The notes under the pieces are model-generated. The model did no database searches. It was not told where the DNA came from and was given only the letters and a program-made list of their open reading frames with translations. A stretch of DNA of 64,000 nucleotides from positions 113,891 through 177,890 of IMG/VR virus record IMGVR_UViG_3300042731_011014; one strand, written 5' to 3'. Shown here piece after piece: positions 1 through 9,411 of this stretch (its first letter is position 1; each line of letters starts with the position of its first letter). Source of the DNA: a virus. A program made the translations under genes and the position numbers.

Positions 1-240
1 CCATGTTCTTAAAGATCGATAAACCTCTCTGCGAGCCTTGGCATCAAGTAATTCGTCATTATGCTCAAAAACAAGTTCATAAATTTCACTACCAAAGCCA
101 GGGAGCATCACTCTCTCGCCTTTTCTCGTGCTAAGTATCTGCCTAATTGAGCTTTTTATAACCTCTCTATCCTCCTCAGTAGCAGGAATTCCACTTTTTC
201 CTTTTCTAAATGGATAAGATATTCCCTTAATCACAGCCAT
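1..240 (-). CDS. baseplate wedge protein, gp25/GPW family (partial)
   Basis: Only the first 80 residues lie in the window; the C-terminus is outside. The ATG at 240 follows a GAGGTGAT ribosome site. The family signature is clear: GIPATEEDREVIKSSIRQIL, then GERVMLPGFGS and a VFEHND stretch, as in T4 gp25 and P2 gpW. These proteins sit in the inner baseplate wedge next to the hub and help trigger sheath contraction. Being last in a run of baseplate genes (LysM wedge, hub, spike) fits the role. Confidence 0.9.
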   Translation of the reverse strand, partial: MAVIKGISYPFRKGKSGIPATEEDREVIKSSIRQILSTRKGERVMLPGFGSEIYELVFEHNDELLDAKARREVYRSLRTW

Positions 241-248
241 AAATCACC

Positions 249-755
249 TCATATCAATGGCATTGGAGGCGGTGGGGGTGGAATAGGAGGTGGTACAATA
301 AATGTAACTAGCGCTGTCTTTGTTGCCGCATCAATAATCGTAGCCATTTGATTTGCAATACTATCATAAGTGTTTTTTAGGTTAGCCAACGCCCCAGCTA
401 TTCCCGGTCCTATCATTGCCGCACCAGGCATCACAAGGCACATCCCAGGGTGTGGAGCTGGTGCAAACATCACCGGAGGGGCTGTCCAGTAAGCCATAAC
501 AGCATTTTGGATCGCCATCGCAAACGTCATAGCTTGGCCCTGTGGACTTAATGCACCCATGAGCGTAGTCATCATTAGTGCTTTCTCTGCACCGGTAAAA
601 ATCGGAGTAGACGGGCCAGCCATAGCCGCACTTGCATAATTTGCATAGGCATCAGCAAAGGCCTTCGCCGCATCAAGATGTTGTTTATTATTCTCAGCCA
701 CATCCTTAAGAAAGGATTTGATCGGGTTAACTAACTTTATCGGAATCAATGGCAT
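249..755 (-). CDS. unknown baseplate-region protein, Ala-rich with poly-Pro tail
   Basis: 168 residues with an AAGGTGATTT ribosome site. The sequence is rich in Ala, Met and Gly, has helical stretches at about 20-90 and 105-150, and ends in a proline run (VPPPIPPPPPPMPLI). I do not recognise the family. It lies between the spike/HNH genes and gp25, so a minor baseplate or tail-tip part is an inference from position only. The proline tail could be a flexible connector. No signal peptide and no cysteine cluster. Confidence 0.65.
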   Translation of the reverse strand: MPLIPIKLVNPIKSFLKDVAENNKQHLDAAKAFADAYANYASAAMAGPSTPIFTGAEKALMMTTLMGALSPQGQAMTFAMAIQNAVMAYWTAPPVMFAPAPHPGMCLVMPGAAMIGPGIAGALANLKNTYDSIANQMATIIDAATKTALVTFIVPPPIPPPPPPMPLI

Positions 756-758
756 AAA

Positions 759-1436
759 TCACCTTACTTCTATTATATCACTTTTTAATTCATCAATCTC
801 AGTAAACTCGTTAAAATATTTGGAATGGAGCCTGCTATGACACTCCGCACAACACCAAACAACATCAAGAGGCTTGCTGTAATCTTTATGGTGAGCTTCT
901 ATATTCTTATTAGATCCACAAATACCGCACAGCCCCCTTATTAATTTTCCACTCCTAACTGCTGCGCTAACAGCACCTCTGGCCTTTAGTTTTTCTTTAT
1001 TTTTTAAATCTAATCTAATTTTTCCGCTCTTAAGTATTAGTTTTTCTTTAATTTCTGGTCTTTGCCTATATTTTTTATACATTTCTTTAATTTCTGGTCT
1101 TTGCCTATATCTTCTACCGTATTCTCTATTCTTTTTTTTATTTTCCGGCTTCTGCTTAATTATAGCTCGCCTTCCACTAATCTTATACTTCTCTCTATAT
1201 TCCATCTCTTTTTGCTTAACATCAAACCTTTGTCGATATTCCTTACGTCTTTCTTTAAACTCTGGAATCTGTTCACGCTCTCTTCTTTTTTGTTTTGTTT
1301 CTGGTCTTTGGCTATATTTTTTTTGGCAATCCCTACAATGGCTTCGCCTTCCATCTTTTGAAGAACTTTTTCTATTAAAACAGTTTAGTGATTTTATTTC
1401 TCCACACCTACTGCATTTCTTCTTGCCTAAGTTCAT
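759..1436 (-). CDS. free-standing HNH endonuclease with N-terminal zinc finger
   Basis: 225 residues in three parts: an N-terminal CSRCGEIK...CRDCQKKY zinc finger (8-40); a very basic middle (42-150) with repeated YRQRPEIK-type units; and a C-terminal HNH fold (CGICGSNKNIEAHHKDYSKP followed by CCAECHSRLH, about 169-205). The paired CxxC motifs and AHHKD are typical of phage HNH homing nucleases. It starts on the stop of the spike gene (TAATG overlap) and sits inside the baseplate operon, as expected of a mobile endonuclease gene. The repeats probably contact DNA (inference). Target unknown. Confidence 0.85.
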   Translation of the reverse strand: MNLGKKKCSRCGEIKSLNCFNRKSSSKDGRRSHCRDCQKKYSQRPETKQKRREREQIPEFKERRKEYRQRFDVKQKEMEYREKYKISGRRAIIKQKPENKKKNREYGRRYRQRPEIKEMYKKYRQRPEIKEKLILKSGKIRLDLKNKEKLKARGAVSAAVRSGKLIRGLCGICGSNKNIEAHHKDYSKPLDVVWCCAECHSRLHSKYFNEFTEIDELKSDIIEVR

Positions 1437-2428
1437 TATTTTTTTCCAAACACTCTTGAACTATATGTTGCTGGAGTAGGTGGCTGTGCTGGAACTGTTG
1501 GAGGAGATGTAGGGCCGACTCCAGATCCGTGAAAATGAGTATTGAATGTTGTATTAATATGATTATCAACCCACGTTTTAAATTGGTTACCTAAAACCAT
1601 CTTTTCTGATGCACCCCCGCCAAGCATAATTTTATCGGCAGTTACTTCAACTTCCTTTGTTTTCACATCAACCTTATCGTCTGATTCAACAAATATTTCA
1701 CCACCTTTTAGTGTAATTTTACTACCCCCAGCATGCAAAATTTCTATTTGCTCGCCTTTCATAGTGATTATATTCTCATTGTCAGCCTTATTCGTAATTA
1801 CAATTTCTTTGTTTTCAGCATCAAGATAAACTGTATTTTCATTCTTATCTTTAGTGGTGATAGATCCTTTTTCATCCATTAAAAATTCTGATAGCTCAGG
1901 ATGAATAATCTTAAACTGATCTTTTTCTGGCTCGCGACTAAAAAGCATTAAAAATGACTTTGCCGCATCGCTAGCAAGCATCTTAATACCGCGAACATAT
2001 GGCGCTTTTTTATCAGACTCCTTACCATCCCAATCCTTACCGGGCTGACCCTCTGTTTTAAATTCATCCGGAAGCTCTGACTTGCCCTGGTCCTCCCCTT
2101 TATCATCATCGCTAGCCCACCATTGACCTATATACCATGGATAACGAATATCACCATTTTCAAACCAAACTAAAACAGCTTCATCTTTCTCAGGTGGGAA
2201 GAATATTCCATGATCTCTACCAGCATACGGCGAACTTGGCCACGCCGGCTCACCAAGCACATCATCGCCAGATACAACAGGCACTTTAACCAGAATCCTA
2301 CCTTGTCCACCTGGATCTGCATTCGCAAAAACAGTTCCATGATAAATTCCATAGAATCTACCATAATATTCTAAACCATGAGTTACTAAGTTTCTAATAA
2401 AATTCTTAATAAAATCAGCGGCGTTCAT
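1436..2428 (-). CDS. baseplate central spike, gp5 N-terminal/gpV-like
   Basis: 330 residues. Residues about 20-105 form the OB-fold of the gp5/VgrG/gpV family: YHGTVFANADPGGQGRILVK, then PYAGRDHGIFFPPEKDEAVL and WFENGDIRYPWYIGQWW. A linker leads to a C-terminal stretch (about 150-280) of short beta repeats (NTVYLDAENKEIVITN, ITLKGGEIFVESDD, KTKEVEVTADKIMLGGG), which fits a trimeric beta-helix needle. No lysozyme domain lies between them, unlike T4 gp5. It pierces the outer membrane during contraction. It overlaps the hub gene by 4 nt (ATGA). Confidence 0.88.
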   Translation of the reverse strand: MNAADFIKNFIRNLVTHGLEYYGRFYGIYHGTVFANADPGGQGRILVKVPVVSGDDVLGEPAWPSSPYAGRDHGIFFPPEKDEAVLVWFENGDIRYPWYIGQWWASDDDKGEDQGKSELPDEFKTEGQPGKDWDGKESDKKAPYVRGIKMLASDAAKSFLMLFSREPEKDQFKIIHPELSEFLMDEKGSITTKDKNENTVYLDAENKEIVITNKADNENIITMKGEQIEILHAGGSKITLKGGEIFVESDDKVDVKTKEVEVTADKIMLGGGASEKMVLGNQFKTWVDNHINTTFNTHFHGSGVGPTSPPTVPAQPPTPATYSSRVFGKK

Positions 2429-3822
2429 ATTGCTACCTTAGCATTCCCGCCACCACCACCTTCAGGTTTCTTTTGACTACCTCCAGCCGCGTTTTTTTCA
2501 CCCTTTGCCTTTTTTGATACAAGATCTTTATTAACCCCTAAACTAATACCTTTAATACTCATATTGTACCCACCAGACCCAACATCATGGCTAACATTTA
2601 TGACTCTATAATTACCAGATAGCCAAGAAGATCCGAACTCAAACGCAACAATAGATCCAGGATCAGCTACATTTGGAACCCCAATAGTATCAAACTCTAG
2701 CGTAACACCAGCAACACCAAACATGCCATTGATATACAATGAATCAGCTATATCCTTACTATCCCTCTCCTCTCTTGGAGGTCTCGGAAACATCTTACCA
2801 GCGTCTCTTTTATCTTCCTTTATCTTACCTACAAAAATTCCATCTTCATCTTTTATCGTCGATCCAACATCTGAGTTAGATAACTCACCGCCATCGTTAA
2901 TTGTTTTTACCTTTGTTGTTTTTGCTCCAGCCTCAACTTTAACTGATTTTTTCTTATTTAGAGATAAATGCTGGACAACCGCATCCCCCTTTTTTGCGGC
3001 AAATAGAGAATTAAGAGGTAGATTTACAGATCCAGTAATTGGAAACACATTATCTTTTCCAAATTCCCCAGAATGATAGACAAACTTAATCTTGGGCTCT
3101 ATCTCCGCCATTTTTAGCCAAGAATAAATAACCAAAGTATTTCCTCGCAACTCAGGTGTAGCAAGATTATAAGCGCAAAGCCACTCAATATAATCCCACC
3201 CGCTAAGACCAGATATAATATAACTATTTTTCTTTTCAGTAAACCTCTTCATTTCGCCTGGAGGGGATGATTCTGCACCGGGCATATATATGGGGCCATG
3301 CCATCCATTTCTTTTAACAAGTACCTTGATAATATCTTCAGCAGAATGTTGCTTAGGTAATCCAGTCTCAGATCCACCAAATACCTTAGCAGCCGTAGCA
3401 GACTGAGCAAACTTATTAAGCCCCTTAGCATTTAATGTTATATCAATCATTTGACCAAGAGTTATACTAGGTGGATCCATTGACACATTAAGCCAATCTG
3501 TTTGATGTAATGCGTCTGAAGCATACCCCCATCTAACTGATAATCTATTGTGCAATTTAACAAACTCATTTAATCCACTATACCCTCCCACACTAGGATC
3601 ACCTAATAATGCTAAACCCATATCTCGGTTCATCGGCTTCAATGAAACAGAAACCATTGAACTAGATGGTGTCAGCTTAACTGAAAGGGATTCAGCTATC
3701 GGAACATGGTAAAAATCCAATCCTGGATTTTCTCTACTGCCAGGGGTTAAAATAAGCTTTTTCTTATCGGGCGTTACAATCATCGCCTCAAAAAAAGGAC
3801 TGAAAAAATCATACGCTGCCAT
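2425..3822 (-). CDS. baseplate hub protein, gp27/gpD-like
   Basis: 465 residues directly upstream of the spike gene, where T4 gp27, P2 gpD or VgrG hub domains are found. Recognisable parts are an early beta-rich domain (SLSVKLTPSSSMVSVSLKPM), a segment with GWDYIEWLCAYNLATPELRG near 205-225, and a late-control-D-like end (VTLEFDTIGVPNVADPGSIV, then NYRVINVSHDVGSGGYNMSI). The C-terminal 35 residues are Lys/Gly-rich and look disordered. It would form the trimer joining tail tube to spike. Assigned by gene order and these weak motifs. Confidence 0.75.
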   Translation of the reverse strand: MAAYDFFSPFFEAMIVTPDKKKLILTPGSRENPGLDFYHVPIAESLSVKLTPSSSMVSVSLKPMNRDMGLALLGDPSVGGYSGLNEFVKLHNRLSVRWGYASDALHQTDWLNVSMDPPSITLGQMIDITLNAKGLNKFAQSATAAKVFGGSETGLPKQHSAEDIIKVLVKRNGWHGPIYMPGAESSPPGEMKRFTEKKNSYIISGLSGWDYIEWLCAYNLATPELRGNTLVIYSWLKMAEIEPKIKFVYHSGEFGKDNVFPITGSVNLPLNSLFAAKKGDAVVQHLSLNKKKSVKVEAGAKTTKVKTINDGGELSNSDVGSTIKDEDGIFVGKIKEDKRDAGKMFPRPPREERDSKDIADSLYINGMFGVAGVTLEFDTIGVPNVADPGSIVAFEFGSSWLSGNYRVINVSHDVGSGGYNMSIKGISLGVNKDLVSKKAKGEKNAAGGSQKKPEGGGGGNAKVAI

Positions 3823-3823
3823 A

Positions 3824-4135
3824 CTATTCCTTTGATCTTAGGACAGCCCCGATAACTCTATTTCTATTCGGTATCCTAATTTTTTTACCCTTAAAAATCC
3901 CAAAAGGAGCAATCATAAGCTCATTTGCCTGCATTATTACCCAATATAATGAAGGATCTCCATAATATTTATAAGCAAGAAGATCCATCCTAGTATTCTC
4001 CTCAACAGTTATGAAAATATCATCATCTTGCTCTGGGAAATCTTGGACAATTGGTGCCTCAAAAAACTCAACACCATCCTCAAGCCTTAACTCTGTTAAA
4101 TTTAATCGACTATTTACACTAACTGTTACAGCCAT
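3824..4135 (-). CDS. LysM-type baseplate wedge protein, gp53-like
   Basis: 103 residues. The second half is a LysM-like fold: FITVEENTRMDLLAYKYYGD, then PSLYWVIMQANELM, PFGIFKGKKIRIPN. T4 gp53 and P2 gpX carry such a domain in the baseplate rather than for binding peptidoglycan. It lies between the tape measure and hub genes and ends 1 nt before the hub ATG, so the baseplate role is well supported. Confidence 0.8.
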   Translation of the reverse strand: MAVTVSVNSRLNLTELRLEDGVEFFEAPIVQDFPEQDDDIFITVEENTRMDLLAYKYYGDPSLYWVIMQANELMIAPFGIFKGKKIRIPNRNRVIGAVLRSKE

Positions 4136-4213
4136 AGATAATTCTCACTTACAGTGACATAAGGTGGAATAAAATATTCATTTTTGACAAAAACCCATAT
4201 TTTATAAGTATTA

Positions 4214-4309
4214 TCATGCTTTTTCTACACTTACATTATCAAACCATCTAAACCGTCCTAAGTCACATTTTAACCTTTTAGCCTCCTTGATGGCTTCATT
4301 TTTTGTCAT
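4214..4309 (-). CDS. small hypothetical protein (31 aa)
   Basis: 31 residues, starting MTKNEAIKEAKRLKCD, with a good AAAAAGGAGA site 8 nt before the ATG. It fills the 280-nt gap between the tape measure and LysM genes. The charged, helical composition looks like a real short peptide. Function unknown. The rest of the gap (4136-4213 and 4310-4414) holds no gene I can support. Confidence 0.45.
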   Translation of the reverse strand: MTKNEAIKEAKRLKCDLGRFRWFDNVSVEKA

Positions 4310-4414
4310 TAAAACAATCTCCTTTTTCTAACTACTACCTCACCAATCCAAAAAAAGTAAATAGATTAAAAAACACCACAATTACAACAACTACAACCTT
4401 GATAATCTCAATTA

Positions 4415-7400
4415 CTATGTAAACCCTCCAAAATCTGAAAACTCACCACTGTCAGCCCTTGCTGCATCCATGAACTTATCAAACTTACCTTTTATAACAA
4501 TTGGCTGTTTGGCTATAATCATAATCGCACTTCTAAGCATAGATACCTGATTTGCAAGTGCCGAAATTTGATCCGAAACAGATGATGGTATAGAACCACG
4601 TTCGCCCATAGTAACATCCTGTTCATCCGCGCCTTTACCATTAACAAATCTTTGAACAGTAAGATCGGCAGGTTTAGATGCAACATAATCCTCAGATGTT
4701 CTTATTCCAGTCTCCTTACTCACAACCATCGCTCCTGGTATAATCTTTTGCTCAGGAACAAGAGCATCAATCACCTTCGGTTGTTCCGGCTTGACGATTT
4801 CCCTATCAGCTTTAACCCTTACAGGTTTTTTCATAATAACTTTCTTAGGTTTCCATAACGCCTTCAACTGTTCCGGCTTAGTAACATCTTTTTTAACCTT
4901 GATTTTTGCAGGTTTTTCAGCAATAGTTTTTTTAGGCTTTTCAACTATCTCAGTAGATACAGGAGCGACAATCTTCTTTCTCTCCAACATTTTGCTTATA
5001 TCATCAAACTCCTTTTTCTTCATCTTCACACCAGGACTGATAGATATTTCATCCTTACCTAGTTTAGTCTCAATCAATTTTTTAGTTTTCTTAAGATCAT
5101 CCTCATCAGGGGAGATTCTTATTTTTCGCATTTTACCAAGTAGAGCCTCAGTTTGCTTTTTATCAAAGCCAAGTGCCTCGCTAGTTTTAGTTACTGCAAC
5201 CCTAAACTGATCAACACGTTTCATTTCCTCTTTTGTTAAAGGCCCTACTCTGCTCATTAAGGCAGTCGTCTCATTAATAGACTTTGCAGATATACCGAAA
5301 TCCTCTTTAATTCTACCAACAACCTTTTGTACTGGACCGAACTCCATATCAAATCTAACCATTTTTTGGAGCCCTTTAGCCATCTCATTCATTTCATCTC
5401 GGCTGGCACCTTTAATACCAGACCCGGCAAGCATTTCTTTAAACCAGTTTTCGCCACCCACCTCCATACCTTTCAACATTTCAATCTTGGCGGCCGTACT
5501 GTAACCGGTCATACTCTTAAAAAATGCACCTACACGATCCTCTATTTTCTCACCCGCATCCCATCCATGTTTAGCAACTGAATCGTTGAATTTATCAAGT
5601 TCACTTTTTGGCATCTTGATCCCAGGGGCCACAGTAATCGTATATTCCTCTGGAATACCACTATTTAATGCCATGGTAACTTGTTCAAAATCTTTTCTAG
5701 TTGGCGGCTCGATCTTTGCTTTTGTATCACCTGAAGGTCTTCCTGGTGCAGCTCCCCCACCAAAACCGCCACCGCCTCCAAATCCACTCGCCATAGGTTT
5801 ATCACTTCTTGGTTTACTTGGTTTTGGCTTAGGCTTGGGCTTGCTTATTTTTTCAATATCGTTTTGGAATTTCTTCTGAATATCAACCTTTATTTTTGCT
5901 TTTGCCTTTTCAGTGTCTTTTGATTTTCTAATCTCTGTCCTGCCAGGTATCCCCTTATCAGCTTCAGAAATCATACGACGATCACGCAAAACCTGTTTCG
6001 CATATTGCTTCCTCGCACTTTTTCTTTCTTTATCAAAAGAATTTAATACTATTTTTTCCTGCTCTTTTGCTTTCATTATATTGGCTAGCGCCTCGTCGGA
6101 TGATGATGCCTGCCTCTTAACCTCTTCCCGTCTACTTTTCTCAGTTGCTTTATCTCTTTTTTTAATACCATCATCCCAGACCTGCTCTAACGTCCTACCA
6201 GTCCTTTTCATTTCGGATTCCATTTTATCAAGGCCAAGAGATTTCTTAATAACATCCAACTTAGGAGTAAATGAAGGCAATGAACTAACAAATTTTAAAA
6301 TCCCATATCTAACCTTATCTATCAAAAAAGTAAAAGCATCACTTAAAGACCATACCATTTTTGTAAATACAAGCTTTATTCCGGCAATAGCATCAATGAA
6401 CATGTGCTTAAACTTCAACCATCCAATATTTAATTTTGATGTTAGTTTAAACCAAACTTCTTTTATTCCTACTATTGACTCTTTAAAAGATAATTTAATC
6501 CCGCTCCAAACAATTGACGCATATCCCATAAATTTAGTTATAGTGTTAGACATAACATCAACCATAGACTCCCATAACCCTTTGGCTGTTTCAGCAGATA
6601 CCCCGACCATTTGAAGTATTCCAGAAAAAACACTCTGAGAGACCGACAGCGCCTTGTCCCCGGTTGACATAATTGGATTTTCAATCGCTGCCATCACTTC
6701 GCTAGCTACCCCAGGTAGAACCCTAAAAGCTTGAATAATCAATCCAACAGCAAGTGTACCTTTTAAACCGATTGTTTTAAATATTCCAAAAGCAATGCTT
6801 CCAAGCTTACCAATTCCACCCATGAGTAATGGTAAAAAATTAAACAACTTTCTAGGTGATGCCAAAAGTCCAAAGGCAAAGGCTCCGCCAATCACTTTGG
6901 CCGCATCTCCAACTTTATCGCCAAATGATTTACTGTCATCATTCCACCATTGGCCAATCTTATCCCATAGTCTTGCTAATCCATCCTTTACCGCCTTAGC
7001 TAAGGCACGACCTAATCCACCCACAGCCTTGCTTAACCCTTTTTCCATTGGGTCTTTCATACTTTCCGCGCCGGCCTCAACCTTCTTTTTTTCACTAGAT
7101 CCAAATAATCCGTCCCATAAGCCAGAAAAAAGCTTCATAATTAAGTTAGATAGCCATTTAGTGGCTTTTACAATTCCCTTACCAATCTTTCCAAAAACCT
7201 CACCCCAGTCCACTTGGCCAATTCTCTCTGAAATCTTATCTATCGACCTAGTTAAAATCGTACTAATTGCGGCAAACATCTTGCTAGCAACTCGTGATCC
7301 CGCAGTCTCAGCCTTTTTTTCTGCCTTCTTATCGCCAAATAACGCATCCCACGCGTCAGATAAAAAAATTCCAATTCTGTCAAAAGACCAATCGATTGCC

Positions 7401-9397
7401 CTGATTATTGAGCCTGAAACCTTATCAGCAAACTTGATCCAATTAACCTGATCGAGTTGTTTAACCACCCAATCAAACATTCTACCAATCAAATCGACAC
7501 CTGTCTTGAAAGTATCGACAGCAAAACTCCATGCCCTCTTAAGTCCTTCAGCTACAATCATTCCAACTTTTTTCCAGGGTCCATCACCGGCTAACCCAAT
7601 AGAATTAGCAATATCCTTGACCCATTGCGGACCGAATTTCTTAGCAAACTTAAGTAATTCATTAGGCATCTTCGTGCCAAACATTTCTTTTGCTTTGCTT
7701 GTTCCTTCCTTGCCAGCGCTACTAATAGCTTTTCCGATCAAACCAATCCCACCGACAACCAGGCCAGCCGGTCCAACAATTTTAAGAAGTCTTCCAGGCA
7801 TTCCACCTAACATAGAGTTAAACACATCAAACGGAGCTCCTAATGGGGAAATTACCTTACCAAGCATGTTAAAGTTAAATCCCATATTAGTTAGCGCGGT
7901 TATAAATTGGGCGTTCTTTTGGATAACTTGAAACGCACTATCTGCGAACTCACCAAGAGCGCCAGCCGCCGGGCCTATTGCAGACATTAACCCAGAGAAT
8001 CCGGCTATCCTAAGTTTAATCATGGCTTTGGTCATCCCGGCTATTGGGCCATCACCTGAAGCAAGGGTCCCCGCAACGTCCTGAATCATCTTAAACGCCT
8101 TCCTCTGCCGCGCTATCAGCTTATTAGCATCTAATCCCCCTATTTCCCTCATAGCTATCTTGTGGGATTCTTCCATTCTCTGCATGCGCTCTTCGAACGT
8201 TCTACCTGTCTTATGGCCTATTTTTCCTATCTCCTGAAACGCCCCTTTTACGTCACCTGCTGCGGTAACTGAACTTCCACCTAGCGCCTCAATGGTAGAT
8301 CCAAGGCCGCCAAGCTCACCGCTCATGCGTTCAAGTAATTTATGGATATCTGGACCAACAGTTGAAATAAGTGATTCTCGCAGCTTCATAGCAATTGGAC
8401 TAAAATTACCACCTTTCTTTTCAAGCTCACCAATATACTTAACAAAATCAACGGGTGACTGAGATAATTTCAAAAATAGCGAATCTAAACTACCAGTGTG
8501 GCTAGCGATTGTTTTCATCTCTTCACTGAGATCGGTTCCATCCGTTACTAGCCCCCTCCACTGGTCTTGCATTCCTAACATACCCTCAACAACCTTTGAT
8601 GCTGATGCAGTAGCCTCACTCATACCTTTGCCGAGGTTTTTCTTTATCATGGTCGCCAAGGCACCTACGCCTTTAATGGCCTGAGATGGGTCCATCCTGA
8701 ACCGTTCAGGTATAGCACGTTGTGCCTCATCAATCTTAGCGTACAAATCAGGCATCATCTTAAGTGTTGCGCTAACATCGCCTGCTCTCTTACCTGTTGC
8801 AGTCATCTGATCCATAAACTTACGGAATTCCTTGACACCGTCCTTTCCGGCCGCATTAAAATCACGGATCATCTGTTTACCAAAAGATCCTATTTCTTTG
8901 GGATCTAAATCTAAAACATCAAATGTTTTAAGAACCTGCTCATAAGAATCACCATACGCCTTAGTCAAATCTTTGCTTCCATCCTTTAGCGCCTTAAAAA
9001 GTCCAGTAGCCTTCCCAGCATCGATATTTAGATCAACAACTGCACTTTTTATCCTTTTTCCCCACATTGCGGCTTCTTTGCTGGTAAGATTCATATTAGC
9101 CGCGGTTTTACTAAACTCCTTATTCATTTGGATAGCTTGTTGCTCAAGGCCAGTTGTTAACGATAGCCCGGCCATACCATCACCTATCCCAGAAATCTTC
9201 TCTGAGATCTCACTCAATTTTGAGACCGACCAGCTATTGATGATTGTATTAAACTTGGATGCTCCAGCTATAGCCTCAAGCTTACTGAAAGCCGATTCTA
9301 GGAGCCCAAATGACTTGGAGGCATTATCGGCCACCCTAGACACTCCATCATCTCTAGCGCCAAATATGAAGCCCAGACCAGCAAAATTAAAACCCAT
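4415..9397 (-). CDS. tape measure protein
   Basis: 1660 residues, the longest uninterrupted gene of the tail module. The N-terminal third is helical with MGFNFAGLGFIFGARDDGVS and many Phe/Trp-poor amphipathic helices. Hydrophobic, transmembrane-like segments follow at about 470-570 and 860-935, then a Lys/Ala-rich coiled region, a GGGGFGGGAAPGRPSGD linker near 1185 and a long charged C-terminus. This build is usual for proteins that set tail length and are injected ahead of the DNA. At about 0.15 nm per residue it predicts a tail near 250 nm (family rule applied to this length). Position downstream of sheath, tube and chaperone agrees. Confidence 0.92.
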   Translation of the reverse strand: MGFNFAGLGFIFGARDDGVSRVADNASKSFGLLESAFSKLEAIAGASKFNTIINSWSVSKLSEISEKISGIGDGMAGLSLTTGLEQQAIQMNKEFSKTAANMNLTSKEAAMWGKRIKSAVVDLNIDAGKATGLFKALKDGSKDLTKAYGDSYEQVLKTFDVLDLDPKEIGSFGKQMIRDFNAAGKDGVKEFRKFMDQMTATGKRAGDVSATLKMMPDLYAKIDEAQRAIPERFRMDPSQAIKGVGALATMIKKNLGKGMSEATASASKVVEGMLGMQDQWRGLVTDGTDLSEEMKTIASHTGSLDSLFLKLSQSPVDFVKYIGELEKKGGNFSPIAMKLRESLISTVGPDIHKLLERMSGELGGLGSTIEALGGSSVTAAGDVKGAFQEIGKIGHKTGRTFEERMQRMEESHKIAMREIGGLDANKLIARQRKAFKMIQDVAGTLASGDGPIAGMTKAMIKLRIAGFSGLMSAIGPAAGALGEFADSAFQVIQKNAQFITALTNMGFNFNMLGKVISPLGAPFDVFNSMLGGMPGRLLKIVGPAGLVVGGIGLIGKAISSAGKEGTSKAKEMFGTKMPNELLKFAKKFGPQWVKDIANSIGLAGDGPWKKVGMIVAEGLKRAWSFAVDTFKTGVDLIGRMFDWVVKQLDQVNWIKFADKVSGSIIRAIDWSFDRIGIFLSDAWDALFGDKKAEKKAETAGSRVASKMFAAISTILTRSIDKISERIGQVDWGEVFGKIGKGIVKATKWLSNLIMKLFSGLWDGLFGSSEKKKVEAGAESMKDPMEKGLSKAVGGLGRALAKAVKDGLARLWDKIGQWWNDDSKSFGDKVGDAAKVIGGAFAFGLLASPRKLFNFLPLLMGGIGKLGSIAFGIFKTIGLKGTLAVGLIIQAFRVLPGVASEVMAAIENPIMSTGDKALSVSQSVFSGILQMVGVSAETAKGLWESMVDVMSNTITKFMGYASIVWSGIKLSFKESIVGIKEVWFKLTSKLNIGWLKFKHMFIDAIAGIKLVFTKMVWSLSDAFTFLIDKVRYGILKFVSSLPSFTPKLDVIKKSLGLDKMESEMKRTGRTLEQVWDDGIKKRDKATEKSRREEVKRQASSSDEALANIMKAKEQEKIVLNSFDKERKSARKQYAKQVLRDRRMISEADKGIPGRTEIRKSKDTEKAKAKIKVDIQKKFQNDIEKISKPKPKPKPSKPRSDKPMASGFGGGGGFGGGAAPGRPSGDTKAKIEPPTRKDFEQVTMALNSGIPEEYTITVAPGIKMPKSELDKFNDSVAKHGWDAGEKIEDRVGAFFKSMTGYSTAAKIEMLKGMEVGGENWFKEMLAGSGIKGASRDEMNEMAKGLQKMVRFDMEFGPVQKVVGRIKEDFGISAKSINETTALMSRVGPLTKEEMKRVDQFRVAVTKTSEALGFDKKQTEALLGKMRKIRISPDEDDLKKTKKLIETKLGKDEISISPGVKMKKKEFDDISKMLERKKIVAPVSTEIVEKPKKTIAEKPAKIKVKKDVTKPEQLKALWKPKKVIMKKPVRVKADREIVKPEQPKVIDALVPEQKIIPGAMVVSKETGIRTSEDYVASKPADLTVQRFVNGKGADEQDVTMGERGSIPSSVSDQISALANQVSMLRSAIMIIAKQPIVIKGKFDKFMDAARADSGEFSDFGGFT

Positions 9398-9411
9398 GTC
9401 AAACCCCTAAA

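Noticed and set aside
2723-3076. Plus-strand open frames of 60-230 codons throughout the window
   Set aside because: All overlap well-supported minus-strand genes, lack ribosome sites and show antisense-type composition.
4322-4414. 28-codon hydrophobic frame (IKVVVVVIVVFFNLF) after the tape measure gene
   Set aside because: No ATG, GTG or TTG start and no ribosome site; probably chance in AT-rich DNA.
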